This document shows positions 15,609-23,325 of a stretch of 23,325 nucleotides of DNA, piece after piece. Positions within the stretch are counted from its first letter, which is position 1. Every line of letters starts with the position of its first letter. A program made the translations under genes and the position numbers. The DNA lies in assembly GCA_016296655.1 (NCBI GenBank), contig JAEDIW010000040.1, forward strand, positions 1-23,325. The letters are read 5' to 3'. This DNA is from Treponema sp. (GTDB lineage Bacteria > Spirochaetota > Spirochaetia > Treponematales > Treponemataceae). The notes beneath the pieces were generated by a model that did not search any database, had not been told where the DNA came from, and saw only the letters and a program-made list of their open reading frames with translations.

Positions 15609-16454
15609 ATGAAAAAAATTATCAGTGGAAAAGTTCGTGAAGTTTATGATCTTGAAGACGGACGCATGGTTATTGTTACAACAGACAGAATTTCTGCATT
15701 TGACGTAATTCTGCCGACTATGATTACTGACAAGGGCAAGGTTCTGAATGCTTTGTCTAATTTTTGGTTTGATTATACTGGTGACATTGTAAAAAATCAC
15801 ATGATATCTTCCAATTTGAAAGATATGCCTGAAGAATTTCAAAAGCCTGAGTATGAAGGACGCACAATTTTAGTAAAAAAACTGAAGATGATTCCTTATG
15901 AAGTAATTGTCCGTGGCTATATGTTTGGCAGTATGTACGAAGCTTACAAAAAAGGCGAACCTTTCCTTGGTAAAAAATTTACAAAAGAATATCAGCAGGC
16001 TGAAAAACTTGAAGAACCTATTGTTACTCCTTCAACTAAAGCTGCAGAAGGTCATGACATAAACGTAACATTGGATTACATGAAAAAAGATTTAGGCGAA
16101 GAACTTGGCTCAAAGATTGAAAAAACTGCAGTCGCCATTTATAAAAAATGCTATGACCATGCCTTCAAAAACGGCATTATAATAGCAGACACAAAATTTG
16201 AATTCGGTCTTGATGAAAATGGTGAACTGGTTCTTGCTGATGAAGTTCTTACACCTGATTCAAGCAGATTCTGGAATAAGGCTGAATATACTGTTGGCAC
16301 GAGCCCTAAAAGCTATGACAAACAGTTTGTCCGTGACTGGCTAAAAGATAACAATCTTGCAGGAGATCCTTTAATCAAGAGCATTCCTGCTGATGTAGTT
16401 GCAAAAACAGCTGAAATTTACCGTGAATGTCAGACATTAATCTGCGGAAACTAG
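15609..16454 (+). CDS. purC: SAICAR synthase (PurC)
   Basis: This 281-residue cytoplasmic enzyme performs the ATP-dependent joining of aspartate to CAIR in de novo purine synthesis. The family motifs are all present: KVREVYDL, TTDRISAFDVILPT, KVLNALSNFWF, VIVRGYMFGSMYEAY, EEPIVTPSTKAAEGHD, IIADTKFEFGL and LADEVLTPDSSRFW. Length and C-terminus are normal for the longer bacterial form. A longer frame reaches the TTG at 15582, but AGGAG at 15596-15600 is correctly placed for the ATG at 15609, where the conserved N-terminus MKKIISGKVREVYD begins. It is a single gene with its own terminator. Other purine synthesis genes are not in this window, though adenine deaminase is nearby. Confidence 0.97.
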   Translation: MKKIISGKVREVYDLEDGRMVIVTTDRISAFDVILPTMITDKGKVLNALSNFWFDYTGDIVKNHMISSNLKDMPEEFQKPEYEGRTILVKKLKMIPYEVIVRGYMFGSMYEAYKKGEPFLGKKFTKEYQQAEKLEEPIVTPSTKAAEGHDINVTLDYMKKDLGEELGSKIEKTAVAIYKKCYDHAFKNGIIIADTKFEFGLDENGELVLADEVLTPDSSRFWNKAEYTVGTSPKSYDKQFVRDWLKDNNLAGDPLIKSIPADVVAKTAEIYRECQTLICGN

Positions 16455-16471
16455 AATTTTTTCTGTGAAAA

Positions 16472-16519
16472 AAAAGCAGAAGTTTTCTGAAAGAAAGAAT
16501 CAGGAACTTCTGCTTTTTT
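16472..16519. terminator. Bidirectional terminator between purC and the chemoreceptor gene
   Basis: A 13-base-pair stem (AAAAGCAGAAGTT at 16472-16484 with AACTTCTGCTTTT at 16505-16517) has a 20-base loop. T runs follow on the plus strand (16514-16519) and, through the A run before the left arm, on the minus strand. It serves purC and the convergent chemoreceptor gene. Confidence 0.88.
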
Positions 16520-16543
16520 GTTTGTCTGTAAGGCGAAAAATTT

Positions 16544-18625
16544 TCAAACCTTGAACAAATCAATCTGTTTTCCGATTTCTTTGATGGCGATTCCGATTTT
16601 TTGTGTTATTGAACCAAGTGAAGAACTTTGCTCGCCGATTTTGGCTGCACTGCCTGCCATAATTGAAATGCTGTCTTGAATTTGCCCGGTTGCTTCCTGA
16701 AGGTTTCGGATTTCATCTAAAATGGCCTGATTTCCGGCAGACATTTCTCTGGAGGCATTCTTTACTTCCAGTGTACTGTCATTCATTATGTGCAGTGACT
16801 GTCCAATCTGTCTCGAACCTTCCTGCTGTTCTGTCATGGCTTCTTTTATCTGGCGTACAAGCTGGTCAGTCTGTTGAATTTGTTCTGAAACAGAAAGGAA
16901 AACCCTGCTTGACTCTGCTGATGAAGCAACAACTTCTCCGATAGAATCCTTAATTTTATTCAGCTGCTCTCCAATTGTTTTTGACTGTGATGTAGATGTT
17001 TCAGAAAGTTTCCTGATTTCATCTGCAACAACGCTAAATCCTTTTCCAGCTTCACCGGCATGAGCTGCTTCAATTGCCGCATTCATTGCCAGCAGATTCG
17101 TCTGGGCTGCAATGTTGGCAATGGCAGAGTTTGCATCCTGCAGCATTTCCGACTGATTTTCTATCTGCTGAATGCGTTCATTTACATCGTTTTGCATGGA
17201 AGAGCCGTTCAATGCCTTTGCTTCAAGAGCTTGGAAAGATTCTGCCATTTTGTCGACTGACTGGTTTACAGAACCAATGTTGCCAAGCATTTCTTCAACT
17301 GCTGCAGAAGCCTGGCTTACACCTGCTGACTGACTTTCAATCATTTTTTCAAGGGACAAAATGTTTGAAGCAATCTGGTTTACTGCTCCAGCTGTTTCCT
17401 GAACTCCTGCGACCTGATTTTTTATCTGCTCTGTAACATTTGAAATGTTGCCGAGAATCTGAGTAATAGAAGTCGAAGTTTCTTCTGTGCTTTTGTCTAA
17501 GTCGCTGCCAGCTGTTGAAAGAAAATCTCTTGTTTTCTTGATGTCATAAACAATTGTCTGCAATTTTTCTGAAAACTGATTAAAACCTTCTACAACTTCG
17601 CCAACTTCGTCTTTTGATTTAACTGTAATGCGCTTTGTGAGGTCTGCATTTCCAGATGCAATTTCCTTTACTGCATTTTTCACGATTTTTAAAGGCTTGA
17701 TTGAATGAGATACAATTACTCCGCTTGCAACAGAAAGGAGAATAAACATGAACAGAGTTGTGCAGGTTAAGATAAACATCATCTGTTTTACGCCTTCCTG
17801 AAAGTCGTCCACAGGGGCAGGGGTAACTACAACCCAGTCTGTATCTTCTACAGCACACCAGGCAACGACTTTTTTTACATTATCTTTTGAGTAGTAGGCA
17901 ATTCCTGTTTTTTCGTTTATGATTTTGTCGGCAAGCCTGTCGGTACCGCTTGAACTGTTCAGCAGGTCATAGGCAGATATGTTGCTGTCAATCATTTTCC
18001 GGTCAGCAGCACCTACTATTGTTACTTTCTTTCTATTAATGATGATCGGATGAGAATCTTTTCCTACAGTAGCTTTTTTTACAAGGTCGCACCATCGGTA
18101 ACCGTCAATTACTGAAAAAATAACATTTACAACTTTGTTTGAATAATCATAAACAGGAACTGAATAAAAAATGCACATGGCATTTGAAACTTTATTGATA
18201 AACGGATCTGTGTTGAATGACTTTTTACCATTTATAGGTTCTTTGTAATATTCCCTTTCCCTAAAAGAGATTTTTTGGCCTGCTGTAGTAGCTATGGCAT
18301 AGCCATCTTTGTCAAGAATTGTAACGTCGATGTAGCGTGGATCAGATTTTCTTACCTGTGTTATAGCTTCATATTTTTCTTCAAGGCTGATTTCTGTTGA
18401 ACGTATCGAAGGCAGGCTTGCAAGAGTGTTCAGCATTTTGAACTCTTTATCGTTTTCATTTTTTACTTCCCGAGCAATGGATGTTGCCGTTTGCTGCAGT
18501 ATAACTCTTGAAGACTTGTTTAATTCTGCTCTGGAAAAGTTGAAAATAATAATTCCTAGAGCGATGTTGCATACTGCAGTGATTGTCAGAAAAACGAAAA
18601 GTATTTTGTATTTTAAACTTTTCAT
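16544..18625 (-). CDS. Methyl-accepting chemotaxis protein with dCache sensor
   Basis: This is a 693-residue transmembrane chemoreceptor. Membrane segments are at about residues 7-29 and 283-306. Between them is a periplasmic double-Cache-type ligand domain, with a typical DPRYIDVTILDKDGYAIATT strand set at about 95-114 and FREREYYKEPINGKKS at about 121-136. A HAMP linker (about 303-357; IKPLKIVKNAVKEIASGNADLT) follows. The long coiled-coil signalling domain has its conserved tip IAAQTNLLAMNAAIEAAHAGEAGKGFSVVADEIRKL (about 504-540). No CheB/CheR-tethering C-terminal pentapeptide is present. A GGAGG ribosome-binding site precedes the ATG. The ligand is unknown. It lies downstream of the ChvE-MmsAB sugar transporter on the same strand, separated by 456 bases, so a sugar-related role is only suggestive. 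Confidence 0.94.
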   Translation of the reverse strand: MKSLKYKILFVFLTITAVCNIALGIIIFNFSRAELNKSSRVILQQTATSIAREVKNENDKEFKMLNTLASLPSIRSTEISLEEKYEAITQVRKSDPRYIDVTILDKDGYAIATTAGQKISFREREYYKEPINGKKSFNTDPFINKVSNAMCIFYSVPVYDYSNKVVNVIFSVIDGYRWCDLVKKATVGKDSHPIIINRKKVTIVGAADRKMIDSNISAYDLLNSSSGTDRLADKIINEKTGIAYYSKDNVKKVVAWCAVEDTDWVVVTPAPVDDFQEGVKQMMFILTCTTLFMFILLSVASGVIVSHSIKPLKIVKNAVKEIASGNADLTKRITVKSKDEVGEVVEGFNQFSEKLQTIVYDIKKTRDFLSTAGSDLDKSTEETSTSITQILGNISNVTEQIKNQVAGVQETAGAVNQIASNILSLEKMIESQSAGVSQASAAVEEMLGNIGSVNQSVDKMAESFQALEAKALNGSSMQNDVNERIQQIENQSEMLQDANSAIANIAAQTNLLAMNAAIEAAHAGEAGKGFSVVADEIRKLSETSTSQSKTIGEQLNKIKDSIGEVVASSAESSRVFLSVSEQIQQTDQLVRQIKEAMTEQQEGSRQIGQSLHIMNDSTLEVKNASREMSAGNQAILDEIRNLQEATGQIQDSISIMAGSAAKIGEQSSSLGSITQKIGIAIKEIGKQIDLFKV

Positions 18626-18882
18626 TAAAATCCTCCGTAGAAATCTGTAAAAATTTGTATTGATATTTTAAAACCTGGAAGTGTCTGAACTTGCTACTTT
18701 CAGTATTGAAAAATATGAAAAACAACAGGAAACAGATTTCATTATAAGTATTTTAATATTTTTTTTTGAAAATAGATAGAGAAAATTGTATATAAACGAC
18801 TTTTTTTACTTTTTTAAGTTTTTAAAAGAAAACAGCAATTTTTAACTTTTGCAAAAAAAAACGGCAAGCCTTTATTCAAAAG
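18626..18882 (-). promoter_or_regulatory. Leader and probable promoter of the chemoreceptor gene
   Basis: The region is strongly AT-rich. A TATAAT box on the minus strand lies at 18746-18741, preceded by an A-rich tract of nine A, which may act as an upstream element, but no good -35 box is at the right spacing. The predicted leader is about 110 bases. No sigma-28-type motif was recognised. Confidence 0.35.
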
Positions 18883-19055
18883 CTAAGGAAAAACTGAATA
18901 AATCTTATTGAGGATTTTTTTCAGTGTTAACCTTGAATACATCAAGTCAAGGCACGCTATCGCTAATGCAGCTAATTGGCCGTAAGTCAATGACTTACGG
19001 CAACTTGACGGGAAGTGCTGAGTAATCGATTCAACTGTTAATCATCACTTCCCTA
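18883..19055. repeat. Composite hairpin repeat with central palindrome
   Basis: This region has three parts. At 18883-18930 is a copy of the left arm seen at 15529 (CTAAGGAAAAACTGA.TAA..), folding imperfectly as CTGAATAAATC with GGATTTTTTTCAG. At 18979-19001 is a perfect palindrome with 11-base arms (GCCGTAAGTCA, one base, TGACTTACGGC), flanked further out by GTCAAG (18946-18951) and CTTGAC (19004-19009). At 19010-19053 is a second hairpin with GGGAAGTG/CACTTCCC ends and the same core as 15540-15566. The layout of two related hairpins around a palindrome recalls REP doublets or small non-autonomous elements. Confidence 0.55.
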
Positions 19056-19075
19056 AAAAGACTGCCGTCTGTCAA
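19056..19075 (-). terminator. Weak terminator candidate after mmsB
   Basis: On the minus strand, AGAC-GGCA-GTCT is followed by five T, directly after the stop codon of the permease gene. The stem is only four base pairs, so termination may rely on the larger hairpin at 19010-19053 just beyond it. Confidence 0.35.
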
Positions 19076-19081
19076 TTTGAT

Positions 19082-20260
19082 TTACTTTGATTTTCTGCGT
19101 TTTGAAACTACGTCAAAAATTACAGCAAGAAGAAGTACAAGTCCTTTTACAGCTTTCTGCCAGTTTGAATCAACGCCAAGAATTGACATACCGTTGTTCA
19201 GAACACCCATAAAAATTGCACCAATTACTGCGCCTTTTACAGTTCCTGTTCCGCCATAAGCTGATGCACCACCGATGAAACATGAACCGATGGCATCCAT
19301 TTCATAGCTGTTACCAGCTGTTGGTGCTGCAGAGTTAAAGCGTGCAACACAAACCAAGGCTGCAACTGCAGAAAGGAATCCCATGTTTGTGTAAGCAAAG
19401 AACATTACATTGTCTGTATTTACACCTGAAAGCTGTGCAGCCTTTGCATTGCCTCCGATTGCATAAAGGTAACGGCCTGGAACTGTATTTTCTGTATAGT
19501 AAGTATAGCAGGCTACAATTACGGCAATCAGAATAAGAATTACAGGAAGACCTTTGTGTTTTCCAAGCAATGATGCAATTACAAGAATAATTGCTGTTGT
19601 AAGTGCCATTTTGATAATGAAAGAAACAATTGAAGGCTGTTCGTAGCCTTTTTTGATTTTGCTGATTCTGCTAAGTGCCTGAGTTGCAATCATAATTGCG
19701 CAGCAGATTAATGCAATTACCATGGTTATGGCAAAAACTGTTTCGGCTTCTGCTTCGCCTGGAATATAGCTTGAAAAGAGATTCAGGTAGTTATCTGGGA
19801 AAGGAGAAATTGTAAGTCCGTTCAGAACGATAAGTGCAACACCTCTCCAAAGAAGCATTCCTGAAAGGGTAACGATAAATGGCGGAATATGGACAAATGC
19901 AATCCAAAGACCATGCCAGGCACCGATTAAAGTTCCTGTAATCAGACAGAACAGAATAGAAAGATAAATGTTGCAGTGCAGGTTGCAGATAAGAGTACCA
20001 GCTATTGCACCGACAAGACATACAATTGAACCAACTGAAAGGTCGATGTTACCACCTGTTAAGATACACAAAAGCATACCTGTCGCAAGAATCAAAACAT
20101 AGGAATTTTGATTGATAATGTTTGTAATATTTGCCGGAGCAAACAGGGAACCATGATCTGTTGCTACAATCAGAATCTGAAAAAGCAGCATTACAGCAAT
20201 TAATGCTATAAACATGGTATTTTCTTTTAACGTTTTCTTTAAGTTTAATGTAGATGCCAT
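19082..20260 (-). CDS. mmsB: Monosaccharide ABC transporter permease (MmsB/GguB type)
   Basis: This 392-residue inner-membrane permease of a CUT2-class sugar importer has about ten hydrophobic segments. The family signature regions are LATGMLLCILTGGNIDLSVGS near residue 60, AWHGLWIAFVHIPPFIVTLSGMLLWRG near 115-140, and GRYLYAIGGNAKAAQLSGV near 270, the loop that contacts the ATPase. The ending GAVIGAIFMGVLNNGMSILGVDSNWQKAVKGLVLLLAV is typical. GGGAGA precedes the ATG at 20260, and the gene starts 17 bases after mmsA. The best family match is the ChvE-GguAB/MmsAB group, but XylH is very similar, so xylose-only transport cannot be excluded. It is the last gene of the operon. Confidence 0.9.
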   Translation of the reverse strand: MASTLNLKKTLKENTMFIALIAVMLLFQILIVATDHGSLFAPANITNIINQNSYVLILATGMLLCILTGGNIDLSVGSIVCLVGAIAGTLICNLHCNIYLSILFCLITGTLIGAWHGLWIAFVHIPPFIVTLSGMLLWRGVALIVLNGLTISPFPDNYLNLFSSYIPGEAEAETVFAITMVIALICCAIMIATQALSRISKIKKGYEQPSIVSFIIKMALTTAIILVIASLLGKHKGLPVILILIAVIVACYTYYTENTVPGRYLYAIGGNAKAAQLSGVNTDNVMFFAYTNMGFLSAVAALVCVARFNSAAPTAGNSYEMDAIGSCFIGGASAYGGTGTVKGAVIGAIFMGVLNNGMSILGVDSNWQKAVKGLVLLLAVIFDVVSKRRKSK

Positions 20261-20277
20261 TTTATTCTCCCATTGAT

Positions 20278-21807
20278 TTACTTTACTTCACTGCCAGATT
20301 TTATGATGCATGACATGATTTTTTCCTGCGTTGCATCTTTGCCGGCCATTTCTCCAACCATAGTGCCTTCATTCATTATGTAAATGCGGTCGCACATTCC
20401 AAGAATTTCAGGCATTTCCGAAGAAATTAAAAGAATTGACTTGCCTTGGGCAACCATCTGGTTGATGATACAGTAGATTTCATATTTTGCACCTACGTCA
20501 ATACCTCTGGTTGGTTCGTCAAGAATAAGAATCTCAGGTTCTGCAAAAAGCCATTTGCCGATAAGGACTTTCTGCTGGTTTCCTCCTGAAAGAGAACCGG
20601 CTTCGTCAAATACAGTCAGGCATTTTGTATGCATATCCTGCCTGATTTCCTGTGCATATTTATTTTCAAGACCAAAGTCTATGATATTATGGGGGGCAAT
20701 GCGTTTTAGTTTTGCAGAAGTTGTATTTTTTGCAATTGTTTCGCTCAAAATAAGACCGTTGCCTTTTCTATCTTCTGTAACATAGGCAATTCCGTGAGCA
20801 ATTGCAGACTTTACATTTTTTAATTCAACTTCTTTACCGTTTAAGAAGATTTTTCCGCTTATGTTTGCTCCATAGGACTTACCAAATATGCTCATTGCAA
20901 GTTCTGTACGTCCAGCACCCATAAGACCGCTGATTCCAACAACTTCACCTTTGCGGATGTTAAAATTTACGTTACGGCAAACTTTTATTCCATCAAAAAC
21001 AGGATGGTCAACGCACCAGTCTTTTACTTCAAAGCATACATCTCCAATATTTGGAGTTCTTTTTGGGAATCGGTCAGAAAGGCTTCTTCCTACCATTCCT
21101 GCAATAATTGTATTTTCATCAAAGGAATCTTTTTCTTTATCCAATGATTTTATTACGCCACCATCACGAATAATTGTAATTGTGTCGGCAACATAAGAAA
21201 TTTCGTTTAATTTATGAGATATGATAATTGAAGTTGTTCCTTGTTTTTTCAGTTCAAGGAGCAAATCCAGCAGTTGTTTTGCTTCTGTATCATTCAAAGA
21301 GGCTGTAGGTTCGTCAAGAATGAGAAGACGTACATTTTTTCCTAAAGCCTTTGCAATTTCTACAAGTTGTTGCTTTCCAACGCCAATATCTTTTATCAAA
21401 GTATCAGGAGATTCTTTTAAATTTACTAATTTTAAAAGTTCAGCCGCTTTTCTTTTTGTTTCATCCCAGTCAATTTTAGCGGCATGTCCGCGTTCATTAC
21501 CAAGGAACATATTCTCTGCAATGGAAAGCAGTGAAACCAGTGCCAGTTCCTGATGTATGATTACAATTCCTTTCTTTTCGCTGTCTTTTATTGACTGAAA
21601 TTTACAGATTTCACCATCATATAAAATATCGCCTTCGTAAGAACCGTATGGATAAATTCCGCTGAGAACATTCATCAGCGTAGATTTTCCGGCTCCATTT
21701 TCTCCGCACAATGCATGAATTTCACCTGCTTTTACCTGTAGGTTTACATCATGAAGCGCTTTGAAATTTCCAAAAGCCTTTGTAATGTTCTTCATTTCCA
21801 ATAACAA
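20278..21807 (-). CDS. mmsA: Monosaccharide ABC transporter ATP-binding protein (MmsA/GguA type)
   Basis: This protein of about 509 residues has two fused ABC domains. The first has Walker A GENGAGKST (about 35-43), a signature region IGVGKQQLVEIAKAL, and Walker B LLILDEPTAS. The second has a degenerate Walker A (GLMGAGRTEL, as usual in this family), the signature SLSGGNQQKVLIGKWL, and Walker B ILILDEPTRGID. The text around PYGSYEGDILYDGE and GIVIIHQELALV is typical of GguA/XylG. The frame extends upstream to 21933, but those residues are not family-like. GGGGG at 21820-21816 is well placed for the TTG at 21807 (MLLEMKNITKAF); the TTG at 21801 or ATG at 21795 are alternatives. It provides ATP hydrolysis for sugar uptake with the neighbouring permease and binding protein. 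Confidence 0.92.
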   Translation of the reverse strand: MLLEMKNITKAFGNFKALHDVNLQVKAGEIHALCGENGAGKSTLMNVLSGIYPYGSYEGDILYDGEICKFQSIKDSEKKGIVIIHQELALVSLLSIAENMFLGNERGHAAKIDWDETKRKAAELLKLVNLKESPDTLIKDIGVGKQQLVEIAKALGKNVRLLILDEPTASLNDTEAKQLLDLLLELKKQGTTSIIISHKLNEISYVADTITIIRDGGVIKSLDKEKDSFDENTIIAGMVGRSLSDRFPKRTPNIGDVCFEVKDWCVDHPVFDGIKVCRNVNFNIRKGEVVGISGLMGAGRTELAMSIFGKSYGANISGKIFLNGKEVELKNVKSAIAHGIAYVTEDRKGNGLILSETIAKNTTSAKLKRIAPHNIIDFGLENKYAQEIRQDMHTKCLTVFDEAGSLSGGNQQKVLIGKWLFAEPEILILDEPTRGIDVGAKYEIYCIINQMVAQGKSILLISSEMPEILGMCDRIYIMNEGTMVGEMAGKDATQEKIMSCIIKSGSEVK

Positions 21808-21933
21808 AATTGGAACCCCCTTTTTTCTGGCAGCTGATAGAAAAAACAAAGCCACCCAAATTTTTTTATCAAGACCCCGAAAAACAGCAGAAATTCCGAG
21901 GTTTTTTATAAAACCATCAACAGCAACAAACAT

Positions 21934-21970
21934 AAAAAGGCGATGACTTTGATTCTGTCATCACCTTTTT
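21934..21970 (-). terminator. Intra-operon terminator or attenuator after chvE
   Basis: On the minus strand, a stem of AAAAAGGTGATGAC with GTCATCGCCTTTTT (one G-T wobble) encloses a nine-base loop and ends in a T run. It starts 11 bases after the chvE stop codon and ahead of mmsA. It is expected to stop some transcripts and protect the chvE end, so that more binding protein than ATPase and permease is made. Confidence 0.75.
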
Positions 21971-21981
21971 TCAGTCATCAA

Positions 21982-23058
21982 CTACTGAATATCGCTTGCT
22001 TTGTAATATCCTGAATCAACAAGCAGTTCTTTCAAATTGTCTGTTGTTGCAAATACAGGTTCACAAAGGAATGAAGGAATGACTCCAGTTCCGTTGTCAT
22101 AAGTTGTGCGGTCGTTAATTGGTGGTTCTGCACCTTTTGCAAGAGCGTCAACCATTTCTACAACTTTTGCAGCCAATGTACGTGTATCTTTGAATACTGA
22201 CATTGCCTGTTCGCCCTTAACCATGTTCTTTACAGATGTGATGTCACAGTCCTGTCCAGTTACGATTGGGAAGTTGTCTTTTGTGTATCCTGCAGCTTTG
22301 AGAGCGTTTGTGATACCATTTGCACAAGAGTCGTTTGAAGAATAAACAGCATCAAGTTTTTTACCGTTTGGACCATATCCGTTTGATGTGATAAGGTTTT
22401 CCATACGTTTCTGAGCTTCTTCTGTTGACCAGTTAAGAGTTGCACACTGGTTCTTTGCTGTCTGTCCTGACGGAACTACGAGAGCACCTGAAGCGATATA
22501 AGGTTTGAGAATGTCCATTGCACCGCCAAAGAAGAAGTTGATGTTGTTGTCATCTGGAGAACCTGTGAACAGTTCGATTGTTGCAGGATTTGAAGAATTT
22601 CTCTTGTCCAGACCAAGTTTTTCAACAAGGAATTTTCCCTGAATTGTACCAACTTTGTAGTTATCGAATGTTGCATAGTATGAAACTGCATCTGAGTTCA
22701 TAATAAGGCGGTCATAAGCGATAACTGGAACTTTCTGGCTTTTTGCAGTTGCAAGAACGCTCTTGAGAGCTGAACCATCGATAGAAGCTATTACAAGAAT
22801 CTTGCATTTTGCTGTAAGCTGATTTTCAATCTGAGAAACCTGAGTTGCAATATCATTGTTTGCATACTGAAGGTCAACTTTGTATCCAGCTTTTTCAAGA
22901 GCTGCCTTCATGTTGGCACCATCCTGATTCCAGCGCTGAAGATCTTTTGTTGGCATTGAAACACCAACTTTTACAGCTCCGCTGGTTTCTTTGCTTCCGC
23001 CAGCAAATACAGAAGCAGCAACAAGAGCTGCCAATACAACAGAAACGATTTTTTTCAT
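21982..23058 (-). CDS. chvE: ChvE-type monosaccharide-binding protein
   Basis: This 358-residue periplasmic sugar-binding protein belongs to the ChvE-like group of CUT2 ABC importers, which take several aldoses (glucose, galactose, xylose, arabinose in known members). The signal peptide is MKKIVSVVLAALVAASVFAG; there is no lipobox cysteine, so it should be soluble. Ligand-fold segments match ChvE closely: GVSMPTKDLQRW (32-43), QYANNDIATQVSQIENQL (64-81), ASIDGSALKSVLATAK, AYDRLIM (114-120), YYATFDNYKVG, IELFTGSPDDNN and TGQDCDITSVK. The longest frame starts at 23103, but AGGAGG seven bases before 23058 sets the start. It is the first gene of the chvE-mmsA-mmsB operon and is separated from mmsA by an attenuator-like hairpin. 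Confidence 0.92.
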   Translation of the reverse strand: MKKIVSVVLAALVAASVFAGGSKETSGAVKVGVSMPTKDLQRWNQDGANMKAALEKAGYKVDLQYANNDIATQVSQIENQLTAKCKILVIASIDGSALKSVLATAKSQKVPVIAYDRLIMNSDAVSYYATFDNYKVGTIQGKFLVEKLGLDKRNSSNPATIELFTGSPDDNNINFFFGGAMDILKPYIASGALVVPSGQTAKNQCATLNWSTEEAQKRMENLITSNGYGPNGKKLDAVYSSNDSCANGITNALKAAGYTKDNFPIVTGQDCDITSVKNMVKGEQAMSVFKDTRTLAAKVVEMVDALAKGAEPPINDRTTYDNGTGVIPSFLCEPVFATTDNLKELLVDSGYYKASDIQ

Positions 23059-23325
23059 TAAAATCCTCCTTAGTTTTTTACTGAGATTTAACCTCAGCCT
23101 CATGAAAAAATTATAAAATCGAATTTCAATAAAAAGTTTCTTATTTTCTGAAAAAAATTGCTAAAGTAAGCAAATTATCTGTAAAAAATTGCTGTCTTTA
23201 ATTTTGTTTCTAGATTTTTTTGTTGTCAAAAATTTGCTAATATTTGCTAATAATAAAAAATATACGGTTCAATTTCGAGTATTTGATTTACAAACCGTGG
23301 CAAGGATTGTAAGGGCTGGCGAAGC
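23059..23325 (-). promoter_or_regulatory. Promoter and upstream region of the chvE operon
   Basis: A TATAAT box on the minus strand lies at 23115-23110, with no good -35 box, so an activator may be needed. A leader of about 45 bases would carry a five-base-pair hairpin (CTGAG/CTCAG, 23081-23097) before the AGGAGG site. Upstream, the heptamer TTGCTAA (plus strand) occurs at 23158, 23235 and 23245. The last two lie in tandem ten-base repeats (TTTGCTAATA at 23234-23243 and 23244-23253). The first is part of TTGCT-six bases-AGCAA (23158-23173). The last 45 bases become GC-richer and contain no supported gene. Confidence 0.4.

Noticed and set aside
18940..19055. attC-like integron recombination site
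   Set aside because: The palindromic region suggested a cassette site, but the R' and R'' core motifs (RYYYAAC / GTTRRRY) are not properly placed, and there is no cassette gene or integrase in the window.
21808..21933. N-terminal extension of the sugar ATPase
   Set aside because: The 42 extra residues do not resemble the MmsA/XylG family, and a GGGGG site supports the later start near 21807.

Overview
The window reads as chromosomal DNA of a host-associated Treponema-like spirochaete. It is AT-rich. It carries a lipoprotein with a spirochaete-style lipobox, a signal-peptide beta-barrel protein, beta-helix surface proteins, a TAXI-type TRAP transporter and a ChvE-type sugar ABC transporter. 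The genus call is inference from gene content and style. No rRNA, tRNA, CRISPR array, phage or intact transposase was seen.

Layout, left to right. (1) 1-2604: two co-directional beta-helix surface proteins, the first cut by the window edge. (2) 2665-6390: a TAXI-TRAP operon (binding lipoprotein, DUF1850 protein, fused QM permease) with a strong promoter and a strong terminator. (3) 6494-8918: an RluA-type pseudouridine synthase, convergent with an M18 aminopeptidase. (4) 8919-9440: a 520-base gap holding the aminopeptidase promoter and a GC-rich, apparently decayed coding fragment. (5) 9441-10770: an outer-membrane beta-barrel candidate followed by a terminator that lies in what may be an insertion-sequence end. 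(6) 10769-13933: adenine deaminase and a TetR regulator on the minus strand, divergent from an alpha/beta hydrolase whose promoter contains a near-perfect TetR operator. (7) 13936-15342: a membrane HD-GYP protein with a periplasmic domain resembling a family 2 carbohydrate-binding module. (8) 15609-16454: purC. (9) 16544-23058: a minus-strand block with a ChvE/MmsA/MmsB monosaccharide importer and, downstream, a chemoreceptor, separated by a hairpin-repeat region.

Functional themes are uptake of organic acids or similar small molecules (TAXI-TRAP), uptake of plant-type monosaccharides (ChvE-MmsAB), sugar-linked sensing (chemoreceptor and CBM2-like HD-GYP sensor) and purine metabolism (ade, purC). 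The least ordinary signals are the two-site TetR operator, the small imperfect-hairpin repeat found at 15529-15578 and 18883-19055, the HD-GYP sensor architecture, a terminator-like hairpin inside the sugar-transport operon, and a broken barrel-like C-terminus at 9072-9275. I did not find evidence of a wholly new multi-gene system. Many start codons were moved downstream of the longest ORF because a Shine-Dalgarno sequence or signal peptide fixes them.
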